Positions 17,523 through 26,570 are shown, counted from the stretch's first letter. The stretch is 64,000 nt of DNA from M3007 sp964621185 (GCA_964621185.1 CAZULM010000001.1:186001-250000), one strand, 5' to 3'. A program made the numbers and translations. Notes: generated from the sequence alone by a model not told the origin.

Positions 17523-19894
17523 ATCTTATAATCGAGTCTGAGGGTATAGTTCCTGGGGGCATCCAGCAACGCTGGGCGGATGGAGTATTCCGCGTTGAAC
17601 AGGTTGCCTACCAAAGCGCTCACTTTCAAGCTTTTGGTAACAGAATAGGAACTCCGAAGGTCAACGATGGTCGAGCCGTTTTTATGCTCGTCCCTAAATT
17701 TCCGCACTGCGACAAATTCCTCTGGGGCCAGGGCGTCGGGCAGCGTGATGCCTTTGATTTTCGCCACAAACAGCTCGTCGATGGCCTGCATGAAGCTGTA
17801 ATACTGCACGGAAAGCCCCAGGCTGAAACGTTTTATGCTGTATTCTGCGTCGAATTTCAAGGTCTGGTTGAAGCGGTATTTCAGCACGTTGTTGGTATCG
17901 GAAGAGCCGTAGTTCAAATCGGGGTTGTTTTTGTCGAACACCTTGTAGCGCGGGGTAATGCTGGTAAAGCCGGCCAAAACCGCCAGGTTGCCGCCTGCGA
18001 AATCGCCTTGGCCTGCCACGGAGATTTCATAGCCCGTCACCCGGGTATCGCCCGAATTTTCGGAGCGGAAGCGGGCCCTGCTTTGGAAGCCGTTGGGCCC
18101 AAAGCTGAGGAGCAAGGTGTCGAGCACGAATTCCATCATGTCCTGGTATTCGGAAACAAACCCCGTCAGGTCGGCATAGCCCTGCCAGTCGCCCAGCTTG
18201 AAGCCTTGTTTTAGGCCAAGCTCTGCCGTCCAGCCTGTTTCTGACACCAGCGCCGGATTCGGCACCACATTGTTGCCTACGCCGAAATTGGTGCTGACAA
18301 ATTTCTCGGCAATAGTCGGGTAACGGTATCCCTGGCCCCAGGAAGCCCGAAAATAGGTAGCTGCCCCGGCCCGGAAGTTGGCGCCCAGGCGCAGCACGGG
18401 CTTGCCCTCCACCACCTCGCCGTTGGGGATGATGCCGTATTCGTTGGTGGTGCGGTCAATATAGATTGTGTCGGGGCTTTTCTGGTTGTTATGCTCGTAG
18501 CGGAAACCGGCGGAAAGGTTCAGCCGGTCGAAAGCCTTGTAGTCTAATTGCAGGTAGGCCGCCAAGTTCTGGGAGGTGAACCGCGCATTGCTATATACTT
18601 CGGCATCCACGGTGTTGTAGGTGCCCACCAAGCCGGCGGTGGTCACCAGGCCGATGCGCTCCATGTTCCGCTGAAACTGGTATTCGCCATAAAACAGGCG
18701 GCTGTCGTTGCTCTGGTTGCCGGAGTTGTTGTTGTGGATGTAGAAATAGCGGCTTAGGATTTTGTGGCGGTTGCCGCTTTTGTCAAAATATTGCAGCGTC
18801 GGGTCGATGGTGAAGCGCAGGCGTCCTTTGGTGTAGGATGTGGAGCCTTCGCCCGATTGGTAGGCCAAAGTGGAGTCGTTGCCCCAGATGAAGAAGCTGC
18901 CGCTGCGGCCAAAGTTGAAGTTGGTGTTCAGCCCCAGGGTGAGCCTGTCGTTCACGCGGTAGCGGAAATTGGGCGTGACGCGGCCGTAACGGCTGTATGT
19001 GTCGCGGTTATAGCTGTCGCGGTACAGGCTGTAGGCGCCCAGTACCACGTCGAGCTTGTTGTATTTCCTGCGGTGGCAGAAGCTGAAGCCGGTTTCCACA
19101 GGCAGCAGCAGGGTGGACGTGTCGTTGCCCCACCATTTTTTGGCGGGGTCTTTGGGCGCCCCCCAGACTTTGCCAAAAGTAGAGAAATTTGTCTCCGGCT
19201 TGTCTTTGGCAAATCCCGTGCGGATGTTGATGATCCCGTTCATGGCGGAGGAGCCATATAGGGCCGATGCAGCGCCTTTCAACACCTCCAGCTGGGTCAA
19301 ATTCTCCACGGGGAAATCATCCCAGTTGGGCAATCCTGCATCTGGCTGTAGGGCAGGCATATCGTCCACCAAAACCAGTACCCTGGTGCCGGCGCCGTAG
19401 GAGAAGCCCGCCCCGCCCCGAATGCTGGCTTGCCCATCCACGATGTTCAAGCCCGGCACTTTCACCAGCACTTCGTCAACCGAGGTCGAATTGGTGCTTT
19501 CGACAAGCCTGGGCTTCAAGACATCGAGGGATACGGTGACCTCACCGAGCGGCTTTTCAAATTTGCCGGCTGTCACAGTAGCAGTTTGCAACAGGTTGCT
19601 GCCGTCGTTGAGCTTGATGTCGATGGTGCGGGTTTCGCCGGCAGCCAGCGTGATGCTCTGGCTGTACACGTCGTAGCCGACCAGCGCGCAGCTCATGGTG
19701 TATTTTCCGGGCTCAATGCTGATCTTGTAGTTGCCGTCCATATCGGTGGCCGCGCCGCGCTCGCCAATCTTGACAGTCACGCCGATCAGCATTTCCCCGT
19801 TGGCGCCATCCGTGATTTTGCCTTGCACGGTGGCGTTCTGGCTTTTCAGGGTAAAAAATGATAGAATACAGAGGAGGGTAAAGGCAATTCTCAT
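17519..19894 (-). CDS. TonB-dependent outer-membrane receptor
   Basis: A 791-residue receptor. Signal peptide about 1-19, then a carboxypeptidase-regulatory-like domain (about 21-105) typical of Bacteroidota receptors. The plug (about 115-225) has GASALYGSSAMNGIINI, and a C-terminal beta-barrel ends in aromatic-rich LRLDYKI. It imports a ligand across the outer membrane using TonB energy. There is no SusD partner, which argues against glycan uptake and leaves metal chelates, vitamins or peptides possible. It heads an operon with two lipoprotein genes. The R2 hairpin lies upstream between it and the glycosyltransferase gene. Confidence 0.9.
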   Translation of the reverse strand: MRIAFTLLCILSFFTLKSQNATVQGKITDGANGEMLIGVTVKIGERGAATDMDGNYKISIEPGKYTMSCALVGYDVYSQSITLAAGETRTIDIKLNDGSNLLQTATVTAGKFEKPLGEVTVSLDVLKPRLVESTNSTSVDEVLVKVPGLNIVDGQASIRGGAGFSYGAGTRVLVLVDDMPALQPDAGLPNWDDFPVENLTQLEVLKGAASALYGSSAMNGIINIRTGFAKDKPETNFSTFGKVWGAPKDPAKKWWGNDTSTLLLPVETGFSFCHRRKYNKLDVVLGAYSLYRDSYNRDTYSRYGRVTPNFRYRVNDRLTLGLNTNFNFGRSGSFFIWGNDSTLAYQSGEGSTSYTKGRLRFTIDPTLQYFDKSGNRHKILSRYFYIHNNNSGNQSNDSRLFYGEYQFQRNMERIGLVTTAGLVGTYNTVDAEVYSNARFTSQNLAAYLQLDYKAFDRLNLSAGFRYEHNNQKSPDTIYIDRTTNEYGIIPNGEVVEGKPVLRLGANFRAGAATYFRASWGQGYRYPTIAEKFVSTNFGVGNNVVPNPALVSETGWTAELGLKQGFKLGDWQGYADLTGFVSEYQDMMEFVLDTLLLSFGPNGFQSRARFRSENSGDTRVTGYEISVAGQGDFAGGNLAVLAGFTSITPRYKVFDKNNPDLNYGSSDTNNVLKYRFNQTLKFDAEYSIKRFSLGLSVQYYSFMQAIDELFVAKIKGITLPDALAPEEFVAVRKFRDEHKNGSTIVDLRSSYSVTKSLKVSALVGNLFNAEYSIRPALLDAPRNYTLRLDYKI

Positions 19895-20049
19895 GGCAAG
19901 TTTTCAGATTTAGGATGGAAAATTAGGTGCTTGGGGGCGGGGTAAAAGTAAAAAAAATGTGTTCGTTAGGAACCAAAATTGGCTGCGGATTAAAAAGATG
20001 TTTCGGCATGGGTGGAAACGTGGGCGGCGATACGCCCCGTGACAAAAAG

Positions 20050-20156
20050 GTTTCTCACAACGACACGACGACACGACGATAATAACGCTTTGGCCAGCGG
20101 CCGGAACGAATGCCAAGCAATTGTAACCGTAGTGTCGTCGTGTCGTCGTGAGAAAC
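20050..20156. repeat. Repeat R2: CGACACGA-word inverted repeat
   Basis: Left arm 20050-20078 begins GTTTCTCACAACGACACG; right arm 20132-20156 ends GTCGTCGTGAGAAAC. The arms are near-perfect inverted copies of the period-8 word CGACACGA, spaced by 53 bases. T-runs flank both outer ends (CTTTTTTA on plus; CCTTTTTG on minus), so the hairpin could stop transcription in either direction. It fills the 302-base gap between the glycosyltransferase and TonB receptor genes, where no gene was seen. Confidence 0.8.
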
Positions 20157-20196
20157 TTTTTTATTTCACGCTGCCGCAACAATCCAGGAAACTTGA

Positions 20197-20991
20197 TCAA
20201 TACCTGGCCTTCCCCATACGCCTCAACCGATGCCAAACAGCCCGGAAAACAATCCAAAGATGCGCCAGAATTGTTGAGACCAGCCCGTAATGGGCCCGCA
20301 TCACCGAAAAACGGTCTTTCAAGCTCTGCCGGTGCCGTTGCTTGGATATGCCGCCCATCAGGTAATTGGTGATGACGATGCCTGCGTTGATGTTTTCCTG
20401 GCTTTTTTTCAAGATGCGTATGCACCAATCATAATCGGCGCAAAGGTTCTGTTCTATGTATTCCGGGGCTATGCTGCGGCGTGGTATAAAGGATTGGTGT
20501 ACTATCAGCATGCCGCATAGGAAATCGCGCCAGTGAAGTTGCTTGGGCAGTTTTCGGGTGCTCAGTGCGCTCATGGGGCCTGCCGGGTTCCGGGCGTCGT
20601 CCACGAGCATGGTTTCCCCATACAGCACACCCGTCTGGGGCGTGATGCGTGCGGCTAATTTTTCCAGGGTGTCGGGCGCGTACAGGTGGTCGCCGCCGTT
20701 GAGGAACTGCACGAAATCGCCTGTGGCCATGCGCAGGCCCTTGTTCATGGCATCGTACAAGCCCTTGTCTTTTTCAGAAATCCAGCGGAGATGGGGCATT
20801 TTTTGGGCATAAGCCTCAATGATGGATACCGTGCCGTCTTTCGAGCCGCCGTCCACCACGATGTACTCGATGTGCGGGTAGGTTTGGCGCAGCACGCTTT
20901 CCATGGTGCCCGGCAGAAGGGCTTCGCCGTTGTAAACGACAGTGATGATAGAAAAAGTGATGGGTGGGTTCGGTATAGGTGGCTTGTTCAA
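20197..20991 (-). CDS. family 2 glycosyltransferase (WcaA-like)
   Basis: A 264-residue GT2 enzyme with a GT-A fold. FSIITVVYNGE begins the nucleotide-sugar domain. VDGGSKDGT, WISEKDKGLYDAMNKGL and the FLNGGDHLY metal site are the hallmarks of the colanic-acid/WcaA-like group. It probably adds a sugar to a surface polysaccharide at the cytoplasmic face. The C-terminal amphipathic helix (LAHLWIVFRAVWHRLRRM) may bind the membrane. No polysaccharide cluster surrounds it. A 309-base gap precedes it. Confidence 0.88.
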   Translation of the reverse strand: MNKPPIPNPPITFSIITVVYNGEALLPGTMESVLRQTYPHIEYIVVDGGSKDGTVSIIEAYAQKMPHLRWISEKDKGLYDAMNKGLRMATGDFVQFLNGGDHLYAPDTLEKLAARITPQTGVLYGETMLVDDARNPAGPMSALSTRKLPKQLHWRDFLCGMLIVHQSFIPRRSIAPEYIEQNLCADYDWCIRILKKSQENINAGIVITNYLMGGISKQRHRQSLKDRFSVMRAHYGLVSTILAHLWIVFRAVWHRLRRMGKARY

Positions 20992-21276
20992 TTGGATACT
21001 TTTTGTCTGATTATTTTCCAGGCCTAGTGATTTGCGAGATTTTCACGATGCATTGTATTGATTATCATGGATTTATCTCTTTATATTTTTGCAAAACACA
21101 TTCCGTTGGGTATGTTTTCCAATTCGATGTCAAACGCATGAGGGCAGTTAGCTGCAAATATGGTTACTTTGCAACCATTCACCTGGTATTTACTATCGCT
21201 GAAATCGTGCTAGTGCCGCATCCCTCAGGTTCAGCCGGGAAGTTGGCCCTGCGACGAGTTTTAAAAATTGACAGGC
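20992..21276. other. gene-free stretch upstream of the glycosyltransferase
   Basis: No coding potential was recognised. A plus-strand TATTTTTG (21084-21091) with a TTG 23 bases upstream looks like a promoter but faces no gene. The stretch presumably holds the glycosyltransferase promoter on the minus strand, which I could not identify. Confidence 0.4.
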
Positions 21277-21308
21277 AAAAAAAACGCAGCAAGTAACTTT
21301 TTACTTGC
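21277..21308 (-). terminator. terminator overlapping the TPR membrane protein stop codon
   Basis: Minus strand: stem GCAAGTAA / TTACTTGC (21308-21301 and 21296-21289) with a 4-base loop, then TGCG and eight T. The stop codon itself is in the stem. Confidence 0.75.
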
Positions 21309-23232
21309 GCAACGACGGATCCAACGCATACGCCTTCTCAAACCACTCCCCGCTCTTCTCCGGTGTGCCCATGTCCCGGTATGCCGACCCGATGTAGAAA
21401 TACAGGGTAGCGTTGTCGGGCGCATACTTTAGCCCCTCTTTCCATTGTTCGATGGCTTCCGGGAAATTTTTCTTCATTGCCAGCACGGCGCCCAGGTTGC
21501 GGCGGGCATCCACGAAGCGCGGGTCGTACTTGATGGACTCTTTGTACACTTCCTCGGCTTTGTCCAACTGGCCGCGCATGAAGTAGATATAGCCCATGTT
21601 GGAAAGCACGGGCGCGTTGTTGGGCCGGTGCTTGAGCGATACCTGATAGTCCTCGAAAGCCTTGTCGTACTGCCCCAGCCGGAAATAGGCGATGCCGCGC
21701 CCCCCGTAAGCGTCATGGTATTCCGGGTACAGCTTGATGCACTTGGTGTAACATTCCACTGCTCGTTCCAGCCCTGGCCTATCGGTCACGGTGCCAGTTT
21801 TTTCGTCCATCGCTACCCGCGCCACTTCCAGGGCGTTGTGGTAGTTGAGCTTGGCGCAGTTGGGCGAATTGGGCAGGTCGGCGGCGTACAGGGTGGCGCT
21901 GTTCTCCCAGGCCGGGTTGCGGGTGATGGTTTTCAGGCTGTACAAAGCGATAATTGTGCCGGCAATGCCCCATACCAGGCTGCCTTTTCCATTGGGGTTC
22001 CAGATGCTGCGCATGTCGTCAACCTTGAAGAACTTGCAGATAGCCCAGGCCAAAGCCAGCGCAAAACCGAAAGAAGGCATGTACTGCAAGCGCTCGCCGT
22101 AGGAAGTGCCGATGAGGAAGAGCACGTTGCTGAACAGCGAAAAGCAGATCAGGTAAAACAGGATGGCATACGACAGGATGTGTTTTTTGCCCATGTTCAG
22201 GAGTGCCCAAACGCCCATGCCCAGGTACACAAAAAAGCCCAGCAATGCGCGCCAATCGCTAAAGCCCACCGGCTCGTACTGCGGGTAGCCCATGTCGCAC
22301 ACCAGGGGGTGCGGGAATATCAGCACCCACAGGTATTTGCCGCACATCATAAAGGCGGAAGCCAGGCGCTCGGCAGAATTCTGCGCGCCGACCATAAAAT
22401 TGTCGAGTATGGAGTATATCTCTTTTCCCGTCTGTGCGCTCAGCACGCTCTGGCGCACGAGCAGGAAGATGGCGGCTGGTATCACCATCAGTGCGGCCAA
22501 GCGCATTATCTGGCCCAAGGGCTTGTCAGTGAAATACCACATCGTGAGCGGGAACAGGAAAATAAACATGATGGCGCCCTCTTTGGAAAACATGGCCACG
22601 CCGTAGCTCAGCAATGCGGCCATGAGCCATTCTGTTTTGTTGTTTTCCAGGTGCCGCCACAGCGAATACATGGCCAGGGTGCCAAACAAAAAGGCCATGA
22701 TCTCGTCGCGGCTTTTTATGTTGCACACCACTTCGGTATGGATGGGGTGGGCGATGTAGAACAAGACTGTCATGGCGACGAGCGCGGGGGCGTAGCTCGA
22801 CAGGATGCGGCGCCAGGTGACCCACAAAACCCAAGCGGTAGCTGCATAGAGCGCCACGTTGAGGAAATGGGAGATAAAAGGCTTGTCGGGCGCTATCTGC
22901 CACTCGAAGGCGAACATGGCCAAGGCCAGCGGGCGGTACAGCGATCCGGGGCTGTTCCAGGTGCCGAATCGGTATTCGGTGCTGAAGATGATGCCGATGT
23001 TTTTCAAGCCGCCCTTCACCACCCAGTTGTCCTTGATGGAAGAATAATCGTCAAGGGTGTAGTAGTGGCCGAATGTGTTGACGTACAGCAAAAAGCCAAG
23101 CGCTGTGGCGATCAGGCCGACCCAAACGGCGGTTTTGTCGAGCTGCATGCCTCCTGCGTTAAAGGTGCTGCTGTTTGGCTTTTTCTTTTGCGGAGGAGGG
23201 GGCTGTTGCCGGGTTTGTTTCTTTTTTGACAT
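21301..23232 (-). CDS. TMTC-like polytopic membrane protein with TPR domain
   Basis: A 643-residue protein. After a basic, Gln/Pro-rich N-terminus, about ten membrane helices span residues 35-420, including the TLDDYSSI and SLYRPL motifs of TMTC/GT-C type O-mannosyltransferases. Three or more TPR units follow (about 460-640; YPEYHDAYGGRGIAYFRLGQ). Eukaryotic TMTC proteins glycosylate secreted proteins from polyprenyl-phosphate sugars; a similar job in Bacteroidota protein O-glycosylation is possible but unproven. Start chosen at ATG 23232 (MSKKKQTRQQ); an in-frame start lies 24 bases upstream. It has its own consensus promoter at 23254-23285. Confidence 0.8.
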   Translation of the reverse strand: MSKKKQTRQQPPPPQKKKPNSSTFNAGGMQLDKTAVWVGLIATALGFLLYVNTFGHYYTLDDYSSIKDNWVVKGGLKNIGIIFSTEYRFGTWNSPGSLYRPLALAMFAFEWQIAPDKPFISHFLNVALYAATAWVLWVTWRRILSSYAPALVAMTVLFYIAHPIHTEVVCNIKSRDEIMAFLFGTLAMYSLWRHLENNKTEWLMAALLSYGVAMFSKEGAIMFIFLFPLTMWYFTDKPLGQIMRLAALMVIPAAIFLLVRQSVLSAQTGKEIYSILDNFMVGAQNSAERLASAFMMCGKYLWVLIFPHPLVCDMGYPQYEPVGFSDWRALLGFFVYLGMGVWALLNMGKKHILSYAILFYLICFSLFSNVLFLIGTSYGERLQYMPSFGFALALAWAICKFFKVDDMRSIWNPNGKGSLVWGIAGTIIALYSLKTITRNPAWENSATLYAADLPNSPNCAKLNYHNALEVARVAMDEKTGTVTDRPGLERAVECYTKCIKLYPEYHDAYGGRGIAYFRLGQYDKAFEDYQVSLKHRPNNAPVLSNMGYIYFMRGQLDKAEEVYKESIKYDPRFVDARRNLGAVLAMKKNFPEAIEQWKEGLKYAPDNATLYFYIGSAYRDMGTPEKSGEWFEKAYALDPSLRK

Positions 23233-23253
23233 CGTAAGGCCAGATTTTACGGG

Positions 23254-23285
23254 CAAACCTACGCGGTTTGATTGAAAAAACGCAA
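23254..23285 (-). promoter_or_regulatory. consensus promoter for the TMTC-like gene
   Basis: Minus strand TTG (23285-23283), 21-base spacer, TAGGTTTG (23261-23254). It starts just after the stop codon of the upstream CBS protein gene, indicating independent expression of the TMTC-like gene. Confidence 0.5.
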
Positions 23286-23289
23286 TTAT

Positions 23290-24279
23290 TCACCAGAGCA
23301 CCCGCACCGTTTCGATTTTTCGGTCGCTGACCAGTTCCAGCACAAAGGATTTGTCGTTGATGCGCAGCCTTGCGCCCTGCTCCGGGATGGTTTGAGCATG
23401 GCTGACGATGTAGCCGGAAAGCGTATTGTAAGAACCGTACGGGATGTCGATTTCAGGGTATTTTTCGTTGATGTACTCCACATCCAAGCGGCCAGAGAAA
23501 AGGTATTCCCGCTCGCCGATTTTCGCTTCAATAAACTCCTCCTGGTCATGCTCGTCGTCGATTTTGCCGAACAACTGCTCCAGCACGTTCTCCAACGTCA
23601 CGAGCCCTGCCACGCCGCCATATTCATCCACCACGCAGGCGATGTACGTTCGGTTCTTGATAAACTTGCTGAGCAGGTCGTTTACCTGGATGGATTCTGG
23701 CACGTAGGTAATGGGCATCACCATGCTGCGGATGTTGCGGGGGCGGGCAAACATCTGCTGCACGTGCACATAGCCCAGGGTATTGTCGATATCCCCATCG
23801 GTCACCAGTATCCGGGAGAGGCTGCTCTCCACGTAGAGCTGCCGCAGCTCTTCCACCGGCGCTTCTACGTCGATGTGCACGATCTCCGTGCGCGGCACCA
23901 TGCAATCGTGGGCGCGTATCTGCTTAAGCTGCAGCGCATTTTCGAGCAGTTCCATTTCCAGTTCTTCTTCGCCCGGTACGCCGCTGGCATTTTGCTGCAC
24001 CAGGTATTCGAGCAGAGCGGCATCTTCGTCTCCCGGCGAGCTTCGATATAGATTTTTGAAAACCAGGCTTTTAAACAAGAATAACAACATAAAAAAAAAC
24101 AACACCGCAGCCATTGGCGCCACCCACCCGGCCCCGAACACAAAGCCCAGGAAAGGCAGCAATGCCAGGGCGCCGAACACCGACAGGGCTACCAAGAGCA
24201 AAGTCGCCACAAAGCTGTGGTTGCCCAGCCGCAACGCTGCCGACCAGTCGAAGCCTTTTTGTGTCGCTGTTTCTGCCAT
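23290..24279 (-). CDS. CBS-pair/CorC-type hemolysin-family protein with reduced membrane domain
   Basis: A 329-residue protein related to CNNM/CorC/GldE proteins. Two or three N-terminal membrane helices (about 20-72) replace the usual full DUF21 domain. A CBS pair follows (about 125-250; MVPRTEIVHID, YVVDEYGGVAGLVTLE-like text) and a CorC_HlyC transporter-associated domain ends the protein (about 260-329). Full-length CNNM proteins export divalent cations; the short membrane part here makes transport doubtful. Its ATG overlaps the lptC stop by one base (TAATG), so it is translated with lptC. Confidence 0.8.
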   Translation of the reverse strand: MAETATQKGFDWSAALRLGNHSFVATLLLVALSVFGALALLPFLGFVFGAGWVAPMAAVLFFFMLLFLFKSLVFKNLYRSSPGDEDAALLEYLVQQNASGVPGEEELEMELLENALQLKQIRAHDCMVPRTEIVHIDVEAPVEELRQLYVESSLSRILVTDGDIDNTLGYVHVQQMFARPRNIRSMVMPITYVPESIQVNDLLSKFIKNRTYIACVVDEYGGVAGLVTLENVLEQLFGKIDDEHDQEEFIEAKIGEREYLFSGRLDVEYINEKYPEIDIPYGSYNTLSGYIVSHAQTIPEQGARLRINDKSFVLELVSDRKIETVRVLW

Positions 24280-24869
24280 TATTTCAACTCGTTGATTTGT
24301 TCCACCTTGATGCGGCCTTTTGGCACCAAGATTTTCCAGTAAGAAAAATCTTGCTCCGCTTCCAGGCCAAAGCCATAGATCACCTCGCCTGGCTTTGTGA
24401 CTTTCACAAATTTATCGGTGCGCACCTTGCCCGATTTCTCGTCCCAGATAAGCTCCTCAGTCTCGAGCTTTTCCTGTTTCACGGTGACGAACACCACGCT
24501 GTCGCGGGCCGTGATAAGGCCTTTTTCTTGTTGTCGGACCGCCTTTTTTGCCGTCAAGGTGCTCCTAACTGAAAGGTCTGCCTCCAAAAAATCCAACTTG
24601 ATGCCCATGGGGAACTCCTGGCGGGGGTTCTCCCGGTCGTTGAAGTTGTGCAGCAGCGGCCCAGTTACCCGCACCCGCACGATGGCGCTGTCGGAGTACA
24701 AAATTTCCACCTCGGCGGCGACTTCCATGGCCACGTCGTCCTGTGTCACTACCTGCCGCGTTTCCAGATGCGGGTCTTCGCAAGCCGAAAAGAACAGCCC
24801 CAATAACAGCACTCCGCCCGCCAGGCAACCCGAAACCTGAAACCCGAAACCTGAAACCCATTTTTTCAT
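24279..24869 (-). CDS. lptC: LPS-export periplasmic protein LptC
   Basis: A 196-residue LptC-like protein: an N-terminal hydrophobic anchor ending in a lipobox-like FFSAC, then the LptC/OstA-type beta-jellyroll (YSDSAIVRVRVTGPLL...GIKLDFLEAD). LptC passes lipopolysaccharide from the LptBFG transporter to LptA. Residues 4-14 are encoded by a CCTGAAACCCGAAA tandem repeat (24827-24860), so the extreme N-terminus may be a repeat-derived extension. Start ATG 24869 overlaps the stop of the upstream membrane gene (ATGA). Confidence 0.85.
   Translation of the reverse strand: MKKWVSGFGFQVSGCLAGGVLLLGLFFSACEDPHLETRQVVTQDDVAMEVAAEVEILYSDSAIVRVRVTGPLLHNFNDRENPRQEFPMGIKLDFLEADLSVRSTLTAKKAVRQQEKGLITARDSVVFVTVKQEKLETEELIWDEKSGKVRTDKFVKVTKPGEVIYGFGLEAEQDFSYWKILVPKGRIKVEQINELK
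24827..24860. repeat. Repeat R5 in the lptC signal codons
   Basis: About 2.4 tandem copies of a 14-base unit CCCGAAACCTGAAA. On the minus strand it encodes LptC residues 4-14 (WVSGFGFQVSG). The same word occurs at 29103-29128 and 29940-29963. Confidence 0.85.
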
Positions 24870-25372
24870 GCCATCAACCGTTTTAAGCCATACCTGAACA
24901 GCAGCAAGAAGCCCACCACGATGATGAAAAGCCACTGAACCGACACATTGATCCAGGCAATCAAGTGCAGCCGGTCGAGGAAATACATCAGCACGATGAT
25001 GGAGGCGATCATCAGGATGAGGTCGGAGAGCTTTCCGAAACCAGGTATTTGCTCGAAGGCCAAGTTCCGGCGTATGATGCTCAAGGTGGCGATCATGGAA
25101 CCTATGGGCAACACCTGGGTTAGCAGGTTCACGTTGTAAATGCTGCCGCCGCGCTCGAAAAGGAACAGGTAAACAGCCAGTGCCGCCGCGAAAATCCCAG
25201 GGATGCACACAAAAAACACCATAATCGTATAAAGGTACTTCCAGGGGCTCAGATGGCCCTCGTCTTTGGCAATAAACCCTGCCAGCAAGGCTACCGTGGG
25301 CATCAATAGAAAGTACGCCACCACCATTTCGGGGTTGACGGAGAGGTAGTCGAAAAGTTCGCGTAGCGTCAT
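24866..25372 (-). CDS. conserved polytopic membrane protein, first gene of the lptC operon
   Basis: A 168-residue protein with four or five membrane helices (about 17-36, 45-70, 84-100, 115-132, 140-160) and short loops. I do not recognise the family. It is translationally coupled to lptC (4-base ATGA overlap), which suggests an envelope role, perhaps in lipopolysaccharide handling. Start ATG 25372 follows a likely promoter at 25401-25408. Confidence 0.7.
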   Translation of the reverse strand: MTLRELFDYLSVNPEMVVAYFLLMPTVALLAGFIAKDEGHLSPWKYLYTIMVFFVCIPGIFAAALAVYLFLFERGGSIYNVNLLTQVLPIGSMIATLSIIRRNLAFEQIPGFGKLSDLILMIASIIVLMYFLDRLHLIAWINVSVQWLFIIVVGFLLLFRYGLKRLMA

Positions 25373-25400
25373 GGATTCGTTGTTCGTTCTATATTACCCG

Positions 25401-25408
25401 CAAAAATA
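25401..25408 (-). promoter_or_regulatory. putative -7 element of the lptC operon
   Basis: Minus strand TATTTTTG, fitting TAnnTTTG, 28 bases before the ATG. A TTG (25435-25433) stands 24 bases upstream, one base beyond the usual range. Confidence 0.4.
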
Positions 25409-25414
25409 GCGCGC

Positions 25415-26374
25415 ATGACGGAAAGAAAGTCCCAATATCTCGAATTCTGTGCGAGCGGCTACGTGCCGCTGCAGCTTCAACCATGGTGGCTCGACGCAGT
25501 TTGCCTGCCCGAGCACTGGGGGGTGGCGCTTGCAACAGATGGCAGCGGGGCGGTTGTCGGGGCGCTTCCCTGGTACAAAAATATGCGCTGGGGGATGCCT
25601 TTGCTGCAAATGCCGCCCCTGACATCCTACTCAGGCCCTTGGTTGCGCTACCCTGCCGATCCAAACTTCAAGCTGCAAAGCCGCTATGCCTTCGAGAAAA
25701 AAGTATGTTCCGAGCTGATCCGGCAATTGCCCAAATATGCATTTTTCCTGCAAAACTTTCGCCCGGAAATAGAAAATTGGCTGCCGTTTTACTGGGAAGG
25801 TTTTCGACAGAGCACGCGCTACACTTATGTATTCGAGGACACAAGCAAGCTCGCAGCGATAACGGCCGGCATGAAAAACACGCTGCGCAGCGATCTGAAA
25901 AAAGCCGGAGAATTGGTCGAATACCTGCAGGAAAACGATGCTGGGCCAACGGTTTTTCAGCTCAATGCCCAGTCTTTTCAACGGAAAAACCGCCCACAAC
26001 CCTACCCTGCTGCGCCATTCCAAAGGCTGCACCAGGCCCTCGCCGATCGGGAACAAATGGCATACCTCGTCGCCCGCGACCGTATTTCGGGAGCGCCTCA
26101 TGCCGGGCTGTACCTGGCTTTCGACGACAGGCAGGCCGGGGTGCTGATCACCGGCGTCGCGACGGAGCACAAAGCAAGCTGCGCCATCTCAGGCCTGTTT
26201 TTTGAGGCCATAAAATTTTGCGGCAACCGCGGCTTGAGCCTCGACTTTGAAGGCAGTATGGTACCCGGCATCGAGCATGCTTTCCGCTCTTTTGGGGCAA
26301 GGCAAAAGCCCTATTTTCAGGTATGGAAAGGGCGGAACAGGTTCATGGAAACGGCCTTTTTGTGGCGACGATAA
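25415..26374 (+). CDS. FemAB/GNAT-like acyltransferase
   Basis: A 319-residue cytoplasmic protein with the two-lobed GNAT arrangement of FemAB/BioF2-like acyltransferases: an N-terminal lobe with LQPWWLDAVC, a linker MKNTLRSDLKKAGELVEY (about 150) and a C-terminal GNAT lobe with LDFEGSMVPGIEHAFRSFG. Such enzymes transfer amino-acyl or acyl groups to cell-wall or other amines. Substrate unknown. It is divergent from the lptC operon with only 42 bases between start codons. Confidence 0.78.
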   Translation: MTERKSQYLEFCASGYVPLQLQPWWLDAVCLPEHWGVALATDGSGAVVGALPWYKNMRWGMPLLQMPPLTSYSGPWLRYPADPNFKLQSRYAFEKKVCSELIRQLPKYAFFLQNFRPEIENWLPFYWEGFRQSTRYTYVFEDTSKLAAITAGMKNTLRSDLKKAGELVEYLQENDAGPTVFQLNAQSFQRKNRPQPYPAAPFQRLHQALADREQMAYLVARDRISGAPHAGLYLAFDDRQAGVLITGVATEHKASCAISGLFFEAIKFCGNRGLSLDFEGSMVPGIEHAFRSFGARQKPYFQVWKGRNRFMETAFLWRR

Positions 26375-26570
26375 CTTCAACCTGCAGACTCCACAGAAAT
26401 CAAACCATCGCCGAATCCGCCAAAACCGTAAGTTTGCCTTCAATATCCGCGATTATTATTCCCAGGAGAAAGTGGTTTTCGGAAACCCCAGGAGGTAAAT
26501 CCTCAATAATCAATATGATCCATCCAGAAAATCTGGCAATCAATAGAATCCTGGTACAAATTACCCGACC

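Noticed and set aside
21055..21091. Plus-strand promoter-like TTG-N23-TATTTTTG
   Set aside because: No plus-strand gene follows; the region lies between two minus-strand genes.
21445..23229. A 594-codon open frame on the plus strand
   Set aside because: It is antisense to the TMTC-like gene, has no recognisable domain, and its composition reflects the reverse of a membrane protein gene.
24279..25208. Longer reading frame upstream of lptC (309 codons)
   Set aside because: The extension overlaps the coupled membrane protein gene and lacks similarity; LptC starts at 24869.
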